Origin: an uncultured Eubacteriales bacterium
GTDB taxonomy: Bacteria; Bacillota; Clostridia; Peptostreptococcales; Anaerovoracaceae
Direction of reading: 5' to 3'
Assembly (NCBI GenBank): GCA_902774265.1
Contig: CACYHR010000023.1
Coordinates: 1 to 37,530, forward strand
DNA length: 37,530 bases
The notes under the pieces: model-generated
Told to the model about the DNA's origin: nothing
Databases searched by the model: none
Seen by the model: only the letters and a program-made list of their open reading frames with translations
Made by a program: the position numbers and the translations under genes
Shown here: positions 1-7,515 of the stretch, piece after piece
Numbering within the stretch: position 1 is the stretch's first letter
Layout of the letters: the number at the start of each line of letters is the position of its first letter

Positions 1-1
1 C

Positions 2-61
2 AGAGATGTAAATGCTGCGATCAACATCATGACAGAAGCTATGAGGAAGATCGCTTCGTAA
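2..61 (+). CDS. tnpB: TnpB (RNA-guided nuclease/transposon protein), C-terminal 19 residues
   Basis: Read in the frame starting at base 2, the sequence gives RDVNAAINIMTEAMRKIAS and then TAA at 59-61. The RDVNAA.NI string is the conserved segment of the RuvC-III/C-terminal region of IS200/IS605 TnpB (OrfB) proteins, where the D is a catalytic residue. Only the C-terminus is in the window, so whether the gene is intact cannot be judged. A matching right end follows directly, which supports the call. TnpB proteins are RNA-guided DNA endonucleases that use an omega-RNA made from this 3' region. Confidence 0.8.
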   Translation, partial: RDVNAAINIMTEAMRKIAS

Positions 62-192
62 AACTATAAACTGCAATTCATGAATGAACCGTGGGACACC
101 CGGGGATAGCTCGTTGATACTGGCAGGGTCACCTGCCTTGAGCGAGAAGCCCCCACTTCTAAGCGAAAGCAAAAGTGGTGGGAGTATGTCAC
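62..192 (+). ncRNA. Probable omega-RNA (reRNA) scaffold of the adjacent TnpB
   Basis: The 130 bases after the tnpB stop form a nested set of stems. CTCG at 110-113 can pair with CGAG at 143-146, enclosing a 6-bp GGCAGG/CCTGCC hairpin with a GTCA loop. A 9-bp terminal hairpin at 150-182 follows. This is the layout expected of the omega-RNA that TnpB binds, whose scaffold ends at the transposon right end and whose guide is the flanking DNA. If the end is at 192, the guide would begin CTTTGATAAGTACACAGC at 193. Transcript ends are not visible, and the 5' part probably overlaps tnpB outside the window. Confidence 0.6.
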
Positions 193-359
193 CTTTGATA
201 AGTACACAGCGCCTGTTGACTATGAGCTGTTTGCCGGATCCGGCAGCAGCAGCATTTCAATGGCCGTTTAGTTTATAATAAAGAATTATTTTGCTGCGGC
301 TCCGCTGATTCCGCCGGATCGCGGCATGATAATTCATTTTGTTCGATGAGGTTAAATTT

Positions 360-3300
360 ATGGAACTGAGATTGGGAATTGATGTTGGCTCCACAACTGT
401 CAAGCTTGTCCTTCTTGATGAGAAGGGCGATATCGTATATTCGAAATACGAGAGACATATGTCAAATGTCTTTGATAAGGCAGGCGAACTGCTTGAAAGA
501 CTCAGGGAAGAAAAAGGAAATATTGAGATCAGACCGGTTATTACCGGCTCGGGCGGCCTTTCTCTGGCTGACCTGTTCGGGATCAAATTCGAACAGGAGG
601 TCATTGCCTGCAGCAAGGCTGTTGAGACTCTTATACCGCAGACTAATGTGGCAATTGAGCTGGGCGGCGAGGATGCCAAGATCACTTTTTATGACTCGAC
701 AGTAGAACAGAGGATGAACGGAACCTGTGCCGGAGGCACGGGCGCTTTTATTGATCAGATGGCTGTGCTGCTCAATACAGATGCAGGCGGACTCAATGAG
801 GCGGCAAAGGATTATTCCATTTTATATCCTATAGCTTCACGCTGCGGTGTTTTTGCAAAAACTGATATACAGCCGCTGATAAATGACGGAGCGAGGACTG
901 CGGATATAGCTGCATCTATATTCCAGGCTGTTGTCAACCAGATGATTTCCGGACTTGCATGCGGCCATCCTATAAAAGGAAATGTAGCTTTTCTCGGCGG
1001 TCCGCTCGAATACCTGTCGGAGCTCAGAAAGAGGTTTATCGAAACGCTTGATCTCAAAGAGGAGCAGGTCGTTTTTCCTCAGAATGCGAAATTCTTCGTA
1101 GCCATCGGAGCTGCTCTTCTTGCGGACAATGAAGAGCCGGTCAGCCTCGACTATCTGATAGATAAGCTAAAAAACGCCAATCCTGAAGATGTTTCGGATA
1201 CCAAATATCTGAGGCCTCTTTTCCTGAACGAAGAGGAATACAAAGAATTCAGAGAAAGGCATGCATCGGCAAAGATTACAAGGGGCGATATCGCTAAGGC
1301 TGAGGGGCCTGTCTTCCTCGGCATCGATGCCGGTTCGACGACTACAAAGGCAGCGCTTACAGACAGGGATAACAGGCTGCTCTATGAGCATTACCAGAAC
1401 AATGAGGGTGATCCGCTCGATGTCGTCAAAGCAGTCCTCAAAGAAATCTATGCAAGGCTGCCTGAAAAAGCATATATCGGAAGATCTGTCGTTACGGGAT
1501 ACGGCGAGGGCCTTATCAAAGCGGCGTTCAAAATAGATGACGGCGAGATAGAGACGATGGCGCACTACAAGGCCGCAAGGCAGTTCCTTCCTGAGGTCAG
1601 CTTTATTCTGGACATCGGCGGCCAGGATATGAAGTGCATGAAGATAAAGGACGGTGCCATCAGCAGCATCATGCTTAACGAGGCTTGTTCGTCCGGTTGC
1701 GGTTCATTCCTGGAGACATATGCCAAATCCGTCAGCATGACCGTGCCTGAATTCGCGCAGGAGGCTCTCAAATCGCAGAGGCCTGTGGATCTCGGCACCA
1801 GATGTACCGTTTTCATGAATTCAAAGGTCAAGCAGTCGCAAAAGGAAGGCGCGACAGTCTCCGATATCTCGGCCGGCCTTTCATATTCCGTAATCAAAAA
1901 CGCATTATATAAAGTAATCAAGCTGAGAAATACAGAAGAGACCGGTCCGAATGTTGTCGTGCAGGGCGGAACCTTCCTCAATGAGGCTGTTCTCCGCAGT
2001 CTGGAGATAATACTCGGCAAGAATGTCATAAGACCTGAGATCTCCGGCCTTATGGGGGCTTACGGAGCTGCAATCGTTGCAAACGAAGGCTATAAGGACG
2101 GTGAAAGATCCACGGTTCTTCCTCTCGAAGAGGTGGATGGATTCAGCGTTACTACATCCAATGCAAGATGCGGACGCTGCGGCAATAACTGCCTGCTGAC
2201 TATATCGAAATTCTCGGACGGCAGCCGTTACATCACCGGAAACAGATGCGAGAGAGGCGCAGGCATCACAACTAAGAAATCAGATCTGCCTAATCTGTAC
2301 AAGATAAAGCAGAAGCTTCTTTTCGACAGACCGGTACTCAGCGAGGAAGAGGCAAAGAGGGGCGTTATAGGCATCCCGAGAGTTCTCAATATGTACGAGA
2401 ACTATCCGTTCTGGCATGCATTCTTCTCCAAACTCGGATTCAGAGTCGTACTGAGTCCTCCGAGCAGCAAGGAGATGTATCAGAGCGGAATGGATACTAT
2501 TTCTTCAGATACCGCGTGCTATCCGGCCAAGCTGGTCCACGGCCACATCAAATGGCTTGTGGAGAACGGCGTCAAGCGTATATTCTATCCTTCGATCAAT
2601 TACGAGGCCGTAGAGGACAGAAGCGCTCCAAACCATTACAACTGTCCGGTCGTAGCGACATACCCGGAAGTCATCGACAAGAACATGGCGGATTATTTCT
2701 ACAACAACGATGTAGAGTTCTATCATCCGTTCGTTCCGTATGATAACGATGCGAGATTTACCGAAGAAATGGTAAAATTCTTCTCGGGTTCGAGAAGTGT
2801 CGACCTTGCGAGCAAGGAAAATGTTGTCGAGAGTTATCATCTCGGAGAGGATCACAGAGAATACAGCCTGTACGGCATAGGCACAGATTCCCTTGAGATC
2901 CATCACGCTCTTAACGCGGGCAGAAATGCCCAGATGAACTACAAGCGCATGGTAGCCGAAGCAGGCGATGCTGCGCTCAAATATATGAAGGATCACAATA
3001 AGAAGGGAATAATCCTGTCAGGAAGACCTTATCATGTTGATCCGGAGGTGAATCACGGCATCGATGAAGTTATCATACAGCAGGATATGGTAGTTCTTTC
3101 CGAGGATTCCGTGAGCGGAAAGGTCAGAGCTGCAAGACCGATCAGGATACTCGATCAGTGGGTATATCATTCAAGACTCTACAAGGCGGCTATTTTTGCA
3201 GGCCAGCGCGATGACCTTGAGATCATCCAGCTGAATTCGTTCGGCTGCGGTCTCGACGCGGTAACGACAGACGAGGTCGATGAGATACTGCAGCAGAACA

Positions 3301-4688
3301 ACAAGCTCTACACTGTACTCAAGATAGATGAGGGCGCGAACCTCGGTGCGGCACGTATCAGGATAAGATCTCTCAAGGCTGCACTCGAGGAGAGAGAAAA
3401 GCTCGGGACAAAGTCGCTCAGAGTAAATGTGCCGTATTTCCGCAAGAAATTCACCAAGCAGATGAAGATCGACGGATACACACTGCTGGTGCCTCAGATG
3501 TCGCCGCTTCACTTCCAGTATTTCGAACCTATACTGAATTCGGCGGGCTATAATGCAGTGCTGCTGCCGGCTGTTACAAAGGAATCCGAAGAGGAAGGAC
3601 TCAGATATGTCAACAACGATGCATGCTATCCGACCATAGTAACTCTCGGTCAGATAATCTATGCGTTGAAATCCGGCGAGTATGACCTCAGCAGGACCGG
3701 AGTTTTCATGTCCCAGACCGGAGGAGGATGCAGAGCCAGCAATTATGTAGCTCTGCTGCGTAAGGCACTCAACGATCTCGGCATGGAGCAGATCCCTGTC
3801 ATATCCTTCAACATGGTAGGACTCGAAAAGAATCCGGGATTCAAGATCACGCCTAAGATGATGGTGCAGCTCGTTTACGGTGCACTTTACGGCGATCTGA
3901 TCATGAAATGCCTGTACAGGGTGAGACCTTACGAGATCGAAAAGGGTACGGCCGAGGCTGTTATGAATTCGTGGTTCGACAAGATCGTTGCCAACTGCCT
4001 CGATACGAACAAAAAACAGTTTAAAAAGAATCTCAAGGCCATAGTCAGAGATTTTGACAGCATCCCTATCCACGAGGATATGGTCAAGCCGAGAGTAGGC
4101 ATAGTGGGTGAGATACTCGTAAAATATCATCCGAACGCCAACAACAATCTTGTTGAGATAATAGAGGAGGAAGGCGGAGAGGCTGTCGTACCGTCATTCA
4201 TCGACTTCTTCGAATACGGATTTATCAATAAGATTTACAATTATAACAACCTGTCCGGAACCTGGAAGGACATGCTGCTTAACAAGGGAATGATCTCTTT
4301 TGTCGAATCATACCGCAAATACGTCAGGGCAGCGTGCGAAGCGAGCAAGCGTTTCATGCCTGATGCATACATCGAAGAGACCGCTCAGAATGCCGAAAAG
4401 ATCATTTCTGTCGGAAATCAGTGCGGCGAGGGCTGGCTGCTTACGGGCGAGATGGTCGACCTGATCGACTCGGGCGTAAAGAACATATTGTGCCTTCAGC
4501 CGTTTGCATGCCTGCCGAATCATGTAGCCGGAAAGGGTATGCTCAAGGCTCTCAGGCAGTATGACGAAAAGGCAAATATTGTCGCGATCGACTACGATCC
4601 GGGCGCTTCGAATGTAAATCAGCTCAACAGAATAAAACTCATGATGTCTACTGCGTTTAAGAACCTTGAAGAAGAGCGCTCAGAGTAG
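360..4688 (+). CDS. Giant acyl-CoA dehydratase activase-related protein (2-hydroxyacyl-CoA dehydratase activator family)
   Basis: The protein has about 1442 residues and two activator (BadF/BadG/BcrA/BcrD, HgdC-like) ATPase modules in tandem. The first starts with GIDVGSTTVKL near residue 6 and carries CAGGTGAF near 122. The second has GIDAGSTTTK near 321 and ACSSGCGSF near 442. The cysteines in these loops match the residues that hold a [4Fe-4S] cluster between activator subunits. A CGRCGNNC motif near 604 and the C-terminal half (DUF2229 and HgdB/HgdD-like regions) follow. Family members use ATP to inject an electron into a radical dehydratase; the substrate here is unknown and no dehydratase subunit genes are adjacent. 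I chose ATG 360 because GAGG lies 8 bases upstream and the activator motif starts there; a TTG at 339 is in frame. The protein is cytoplasmic and oxygen-sensitive by family. Confidence 0.85.
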   Translation: MELRLGIDVGSTTVKLVLLDEKGDIVYSKYERHMSNVFDKAGELLERLREEKGNIEIRPVITGSGGLSLADLFGIKFEQEVIACSKAVETLIPQTNVAIELGGEDAKITFYDSTVEQRMNGTCAGGTGAFIDQMAVLLNTDAGGLNEAAKDYSILYPIASRCGVFAKTDIQPLINDGARTADIAASIFQAVVNQMISGLACGHPIKGNVAFLGGPLEYLSELRKRFIETLDLKEEQVVFPQNAKFFVAIGAALLADNEEPVSLDYLIDKLKNANPEDVSDTKYLRPLFLNEEEYKEFRERHASAKITRGDIAKAEGPVFLGIDAGSTTTKAALTDRDNRLLYEHYQNNEGDPLDVVKAVLKEIYARLPEKAYIGRSVVTGYGEGLIKAAFKIDDGEIETMAHYKAARQFLPEVSFILDIGGQDMKCMKIKDGAISSIMLNEACSSGCGSFLETYAKSVSMTVPEFAQEALKSQRPVDLGTRCTVFMNSKVKQSQKEGATVSDISAGLSYSVIKNALYKVIKLRNTEETGPNVVVQGGTFLNEAVLRSLEIILGKNVIRPEISGLMGAYGAAIVANEGYKDGERSTVLPLEEVDGFSVTTSNARCGRCGNNCLLTISKFSDGSRYITGNRCERGAGITTKKSDLPNLYKIKQKLLFDRPVLSEEEAKRGVIGIPRVLNMYENYPFWHAFFSKLGFRVVLSPPSSKEMYQSGMDTISSDTACYPAKLVHGHIKWLVENGVKRIFYPSINYEAVEDRSAPNHYNCPVVATYPEVIDKNMADYFYNNDVEFYHPFVPYDNDARFTEEMVKFFSGSRSVDLASKENVVESYHLGEDHREYSLYGIGTDSLEIHHALNAGRNAQMNYKRMVAEAGDAALKYMKDHNKKGIILSGRPYHVDPEVNHGIDEVIIQQDMVVLSEDSVSGKVRAARPIRILDQWVYHSRLYKAAIFAGQRDDLEIIQLNSFGCGLDAVTTDEVDEILQQNNKLYTVLKIDEGANLGAARIRIRSLKAALEEREKLGTKSLRVNVPYFRKKFTKQMKIDGYTLLVPQMSPLHFQYFEPILNSAGYNAVLLPAVTKESEEEGLRYVNNDACYPTIVTLGQIIYALKSGEYDLSRTGVFMSQTGGGCRASNYVALLRKALNDLGMEQIPVISFNMVGLEKNPGFKITPKMMVQLVYGALYGDLIMKCLYRVRPYEIEKGTAEAVMNSWFDKIVANCLDTNKKQFKKNLKAIVRDFDSIPIHEDMVKPRVGIVGEILVKYHPNANNNLVEIIEEEGGEAVVPSFIDFFEYGFINKIYNYNNLSGTWKDMLLNKGMISFVESYRKYVRAACEASKRFMPDAYIEETAQNAEKIISVGNQCGEGWLLTGEMVDLIDSGVKNILCLQPFACLPNHVAGKGMLKALRQYDEKANIVAIDYDPGASNVNQLNRIKLMMSTAFKNLEEERSE

Positions 4689-4694
4689 TATAAT
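4666..4694 (+). promoter_or_regulatory. Sigma-A-type promoter candidate for yebC
   Basis: TTGAAG at 4666-4671 and a perfect TATAAT at 4689-4694 are separated by 17 bases. The -35 box lies in the last codons of the activase gene and the -10 overlaps its end, so yebC could be transcribed independently of the upstream gene. This is seen in sequence only. Confidence 0.55.
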
Positions 4695-4736
4695 TCTTTG
4701 TGAAAAGAAATCTTAATTATAAAGGAGGTGTCTCCA

Positions 4737-5456
4737 TTGGGCAGACATGGGACAATAGCAAACAGAAAATCAGCGCAGGACTCCAAGCGTTCGGCGATGT
4801 TCACAAAGTATTCGAGACAGATCATCGTAGCAGCTAAGGACGGAGGAGATCCGGAATTCAATCCTTCGCTTAGAGTAGCGATCGATAAGGCAAAGTCAAT
4901 AGGCATGCCAAATGACAATATCAACAGAGCCATCAAGAAAGGTACCGGCGAGCTCGGCGGTGAATCATACGAGGAACTGCAGTTTGAGGGTTACGGTCCA
5001 AGCGGTGTCGCTGTTATCGTTGAAGCACTCACAGACAACAAGAACAGAACTGCTTCGTTCGTAAGATCGATATTCGATAAGAACGGCGGCAACCTGGGTA
5101 CACCGGGATGCGTTTCATATATGTTCTCACGCAAGGGCGTTATAGTTGTTGATTCAGAGGACCTTGATGAGGATGAAGTCATGATGGCTGCACTTGATGC
5201 CGGCGCAGATGATATGATCGTAAACGATGATAATTTTGAGATCAGAACTGAGCCTTCCGCATTCAATGATGTCCATCAGGCTATTAAGGATGCCGGTTAT
5301 GAGATCGTTGAAGCAGAAGTAGAGCAGATCCCTTCGATGGAAGCAAATGTAACTGACGAGGCTGCCATCAAGTCGCTGACCAAGCTGATCACATCGCTCG
5401 AAGACAACGATGATGTACAGAAGGTTTATTTCAACTGCGATCTCGATCTTGAGTGA
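4737..5456 (+). CDS. yebC: YebC/PmpR-family regulatory/translation protein
   Basis: The protein has 239 residues and begins MGRHGTIANRKSAQDSKR, the N-terminus usual for clostridial YebC/TACO1-family proteins. The conserved GMPNDNINRAIKKGTG segment and the acidic middle and C-terminal domains are present, and the length is typical. Members have been described as DNA-binding regulators and, more recently, as factors that help ribosomes through proline stretches; which role applies here cannot be read from the sequence. The start is the TTG at 4737, because AGGAGG (4723-4728) sits 8 bases upstream. The in-frame GTG at 4728 lies inside that Shine-Dalgarno and is not a sensible start. A promoter-like pair just upstream suggests its own transcription unit. 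Confidence 0.93.
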   Translation: MGRHGTIANRKSAQDSKRSAMFTKYSRQIIVAAKDGGDPEFNPSLRVAIDKAKSIGMPNDNINRAIKKGTGELGGESYEELQFEGYGPSGVAVIVEALTDNKNRTASFVRSIFDKNGGNLGTPGCVSYMFSRKGVIVVDSEDLDEDEVMMAALDAGADDMIVNDDNFEIRTEPSAFNDVHQAIKDAGYEIVEAEVEQIPSMEANVTDEAAIKSLTKLITSLEDNDDVQKVYFNCDLDLE

Positions 5457-5555
5457 TATGATCGTACATCAGTGAGGGATCACATCGGTGAAGCGGCATT
5501 GATAAACTGACTTTATGTCAATAACTGATAATAGCTGAAAATCTCCTGGAATATG

Positions 5556-5710
5556 CGTTAAGCTCACTTAATTGAACCTACACTAACTTAAAGGGATTCT
5601 GATGCGGAAGCATTATGTAAAGCCATCTTTGGAGTGGACTACAGAAGCCATGCTATACGAAGTTACCCACCTTATCAAGAACTGATAGGGCGTCAATTAA
5701 CAGCTTAACG
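5556..5710 (+). ncRNA. ssrS: Probable 6S RNA
   Basis: This 340-base gap between yebC and the peptidase gene has no plausible ORF but folds as one long irregular hairpin. The ends pair over 155 bases: CGTTAAGCT (5556-5564) with AGCTTAACG (5702-5710), then TTAATTGA (5568-5575) with TCAATTAA (5693-5700), then CCTA (5577-5580) with TAGG (5686-5689). Inside, an open central region is followed by short stems (GCAT/ATGC, TGTA/TACA, CCA/TGG) toward the tip. A long closing stem, a central bubble and an irregular apical arm are the hallmark of 6S RNA, which mimics an open promoter and sequesters housekeeping RNA polymerase. The segment reading GCTATACGAAGTTACCCACC looks like clostridial 6S as I remember it. 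Exact transcript ends are not determined. Confidence 0.7.
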
Positions 5711-5722
5711 GTATCCCGGGAA

Positions 5723-5751
5723 TTTTTATGCGGAGATAATTATGGTATACT
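5723..5751 (+). promoter_or_regulatory. Extended -10 promoter candidate for the P1 peptidase gene
   Basis: TATACT at 5746-5751 is preceded by TG one base upstream (TGGTATACT), an extended -10. The -35 position (5723-5728, TTTTTA) is weak. A transcript from here would carry a leader of roughly 40 bases with AAGGAG at 5779-5784. Confidence 0.4.
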
Positions 5752-5796
5752 CTGAAAAGGGTAAAAGGGATTGCTGTCAAGGAGTATTGATCAAAA

Positions 5797-7497
5797 ATGA
5801 AAATGCGTAAAATCGAAGTCAATCAGATACAGGGATTCAGGCTCGGAAATGCTGAGAATAAGGACGCAGCAACAGGATGTACGGTAATAATCTGTGAAAA
5901 AGGTGCAGTCGGCGGAGTCGATGTCAGAGGAGGAGCACCTGCGACCAGAAATACTGATCTGCTTAAAAGTGAAAATAGTGTTGATAAAGTCAATGCGGTG
6001 GTGCTGAGCGGCGGTTCCTCATTCGGACTTGAAGCCTGTTCCGGCGTTATGAGATTCCTTTCGAAGAATGATGTAGGATACAGCGTGAATAACGGTCCGG
6101 CTGTTCCTGTCGTATGCGGAGCTGCACTGAACGATCTTGAGGTCGGCCGTTCGGATGCTTTTCCCGATGTTGAAATGGGAAGGCATGCCTGTGAGAACGC
6201 TTACAGAGGAGTCTTCGGCAACGGAAATAACGGAGCGGGTACCGGCGCCAGCTGCGGCAAATATCTCGGCATGGACAGGGCTATGAAAACAGGTCTGGGA
6301 ACATTTGCGTGCGCTGACGATTATCTGCAGATAGGCGCGATAAGTGCTGTGAATGCCGTGGGGGATGTAGTCGGAGGCTCGGGAAAAATCACAGCCGGAC
6401 TCAGGTCCGCAGACGGGAAAAAGATCAGCGGGACAGTCAAAGCGATGAGAGAAAAAATCCACAGCGGATACAGCGAAGACTCGTGGGACTTTGAAGCTGT
6501 CGAAAACGAACAAAAGATGGAACGTTCTATCAAGGAAAAACCTAGTAGGAAACAGTCAAGGTCCGATGGTTTTATTATAGAAAATACCAAAAATCATGAA
6601 AAGAATGATATAGCAGCTGCTATGATGGCTGCTTTTGAGAATTCCAAAGACCCGGATGCAAACGGCGTTGATAAGAGAGCTTATTCGCCATCTGACGATT
6701 CCGATCGCAGAAGATCGGAAAAAGATCGTGCGTCAAAAGGACGTGCTGCGCGCTCGTCATCTGCTGCAGCCTATGTTGAGGCTTTCAAAGCTGAAGCTCT
6801 TGCAAGAGCCAAACAGGCTTCTAAGGCAGCTCCGTCCACTGACGGCGGCAATAATAACGAAGCGGCGGTTATTATGGCAGGCGGAAAGCATGCAACAGCT
6901 GCTTTTGACGGCAGTAACAGCCATAAAAAATCCGGACCTTCGGACAATACATATTTTGATCTGACTGATCAGGTCAAGGCAGGCAGCACTGTTTCGGCTG
7001 ATAATAACTCATATTTTGATCCGAGTGAAGAGTATTTAAACGAATACCTCAGCAGTGTGTCAGATCAGAACTCTTCTGTTTCGCGCGTTCAGAAACACTC
7101 AGCCGATGATCAGAGTGTTCAGACCGGAAATGCTGAAGGAAGAGGCATGCGAAGCTATGATGGCATAGCGGAAGATGGAGAGAAGGATGATGATCTCGGA
7201 TATGATATTCCTTTCAACACCGTCCTGTCATGCCTAATTACCAATGCAAAGCTCAGCAGATCGCAGGCTAACAAGCTTGCTTCCATACTTCACGATGCCT
7301 ATGCACGTGCGCTCAAGCCTACACATACGACTATGGACGGAGACACGATATTTGTACTGGCTACAGGCAAGCAGGAAGTGGATTTTGACGCATTCGCTGC
7401 TCTGGCGACTGATGTACTGCAGTACGCGATAATAGACGGTGCTCTTTCGGCAAGAAGCGCATACGGCCTGCCTGCAGCAAGAGAATTTTCCAAATAA
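5797..7497 (+). CDS. P1-family (DmpA-like, S58) peptidase with a ~240-residue disordered insertion
   Basis: The N-terminal ~220 residues and the C-terminal ~97 residues are those of a P1/DmpA-family aminopeptidase-like hydrolase: VVLSGGSSFGLEA near residue 67, GAGTGASCGKYLG near 148, and then NTVLSCLITNAKLSRSQANK and HTTMDGDTIFVLATG in the C-terminal part. These enzymes cleave themselves to expose an N-terminal nucleophile (Ser/Thr); the Thr of the FNT near 474-475 is the likely equivalent. Family members are usually about 320 residues, but this one has 566. The extra ~240 residues (about 225-468) are Ser/Ala/Asp/Lys-rich low complexity placed just before the expected self-cleavage site, and include two similar YFD-containing segments. 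AAGGAG lies 12 bases before the ATG. The natural substrate is unknown. Confidence 0.85.
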   Translation: MKMRKIEVNQIQGFRLGNAENKDAATGCTVIICEKGAVGGVDVRGGAPATRNTDLLKSENSVDKVNAVVLSGGSSFGLEACSGVMRFLSKNDVGYSVNNGPAVPVVCGAALNDLEVGRSDAFPDVEMGRHACENAYRGVFGNGNNGAGTGASCGKYLGMDRAMKTGLGTFACADDYLQIGAISAVNAVGDVVGGSGKITAGLRSADGKKISGTVKAMREKIHSGYSEDSWDFEAVENEQKMERSIKEKPSRKQSRSDGFIIENTKNHEKNDIAAAMMAAFENSKDPDANGVDKRAYSPSDDSDRRRSEKDRASKGRAARSSSAAAYVEAFKAEALARAKQASKAAPSTDGGNNNEAAVIMAGGKHATAAFDGSNSHKKSGPSDNTYFDLTDQVKAGSTVSADNNSYFDPSEEYLNEYLSSVSDQNSSVSRVQKHSADDQSVQTGNAEGRGMRSYDGIAEDGEKDDDLGYDIPFNTVLSCLITNAKLSRSQANKLASILHDAYARALKPTHTTMDGDTIFVLATGKQEVDFDAFAALATDVLQYAIIDGALSARSAYGLPAAREFSK

Positions 7498-7515
7498 AAA
7501 TAATAGGACTGCAAT

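Larger units (their letters stand above)
1..192 (+). mobile_element. IS200/IS605-type element, right end only (cut by window edge)
   Basis: The window opens in the last codons of a TnpB-like reading frame, followed by about 130 bases of hairpin-rich DNA typical of an IS200/IS605 right end. Seen directly: a hairpin GGCAGG/CCTGCC at 122-137, and a 9-bp hairpin at 150-182 (CCC + CCACTT pairing with AAGTGG + GGG, with one bulged T) whose loop holds a small GC-GAAA-GC hairpin. The stretch ends GTATGTCAC near 192, which resembles the ends of known IS605-family elements. The boundary at 192 is inferred from that resemblance; the left end and any tnpA are outside the window. Confidence 0.75.

Noticed and set aside
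233-244. GCCGGATCCGGC palindrome as an operator
   Set aside because: It is a perfect 12-base palindrome, but a single short copy with no neighbouring regulator is not enough evidence.
84-278. 64-residue + strand ORF after tnpB
   Set aside because: It runs through the omega-RNA hairpins and past the element end, with no ribosome site and no recognisable protein features.
274-279. TATAAT as promoter of the activase gene
   Set aside because: The -10 is perfect but no acceptable -35 lies 16-18 bases upstream and it is not an extended -10, so support is too weak to list.
3171-4130. 319-residue minus-strand ORF
   Set aside because: It lies wholly opposite the activase coding frame; composition is that of a reverse-strand shadow with no known motifs.
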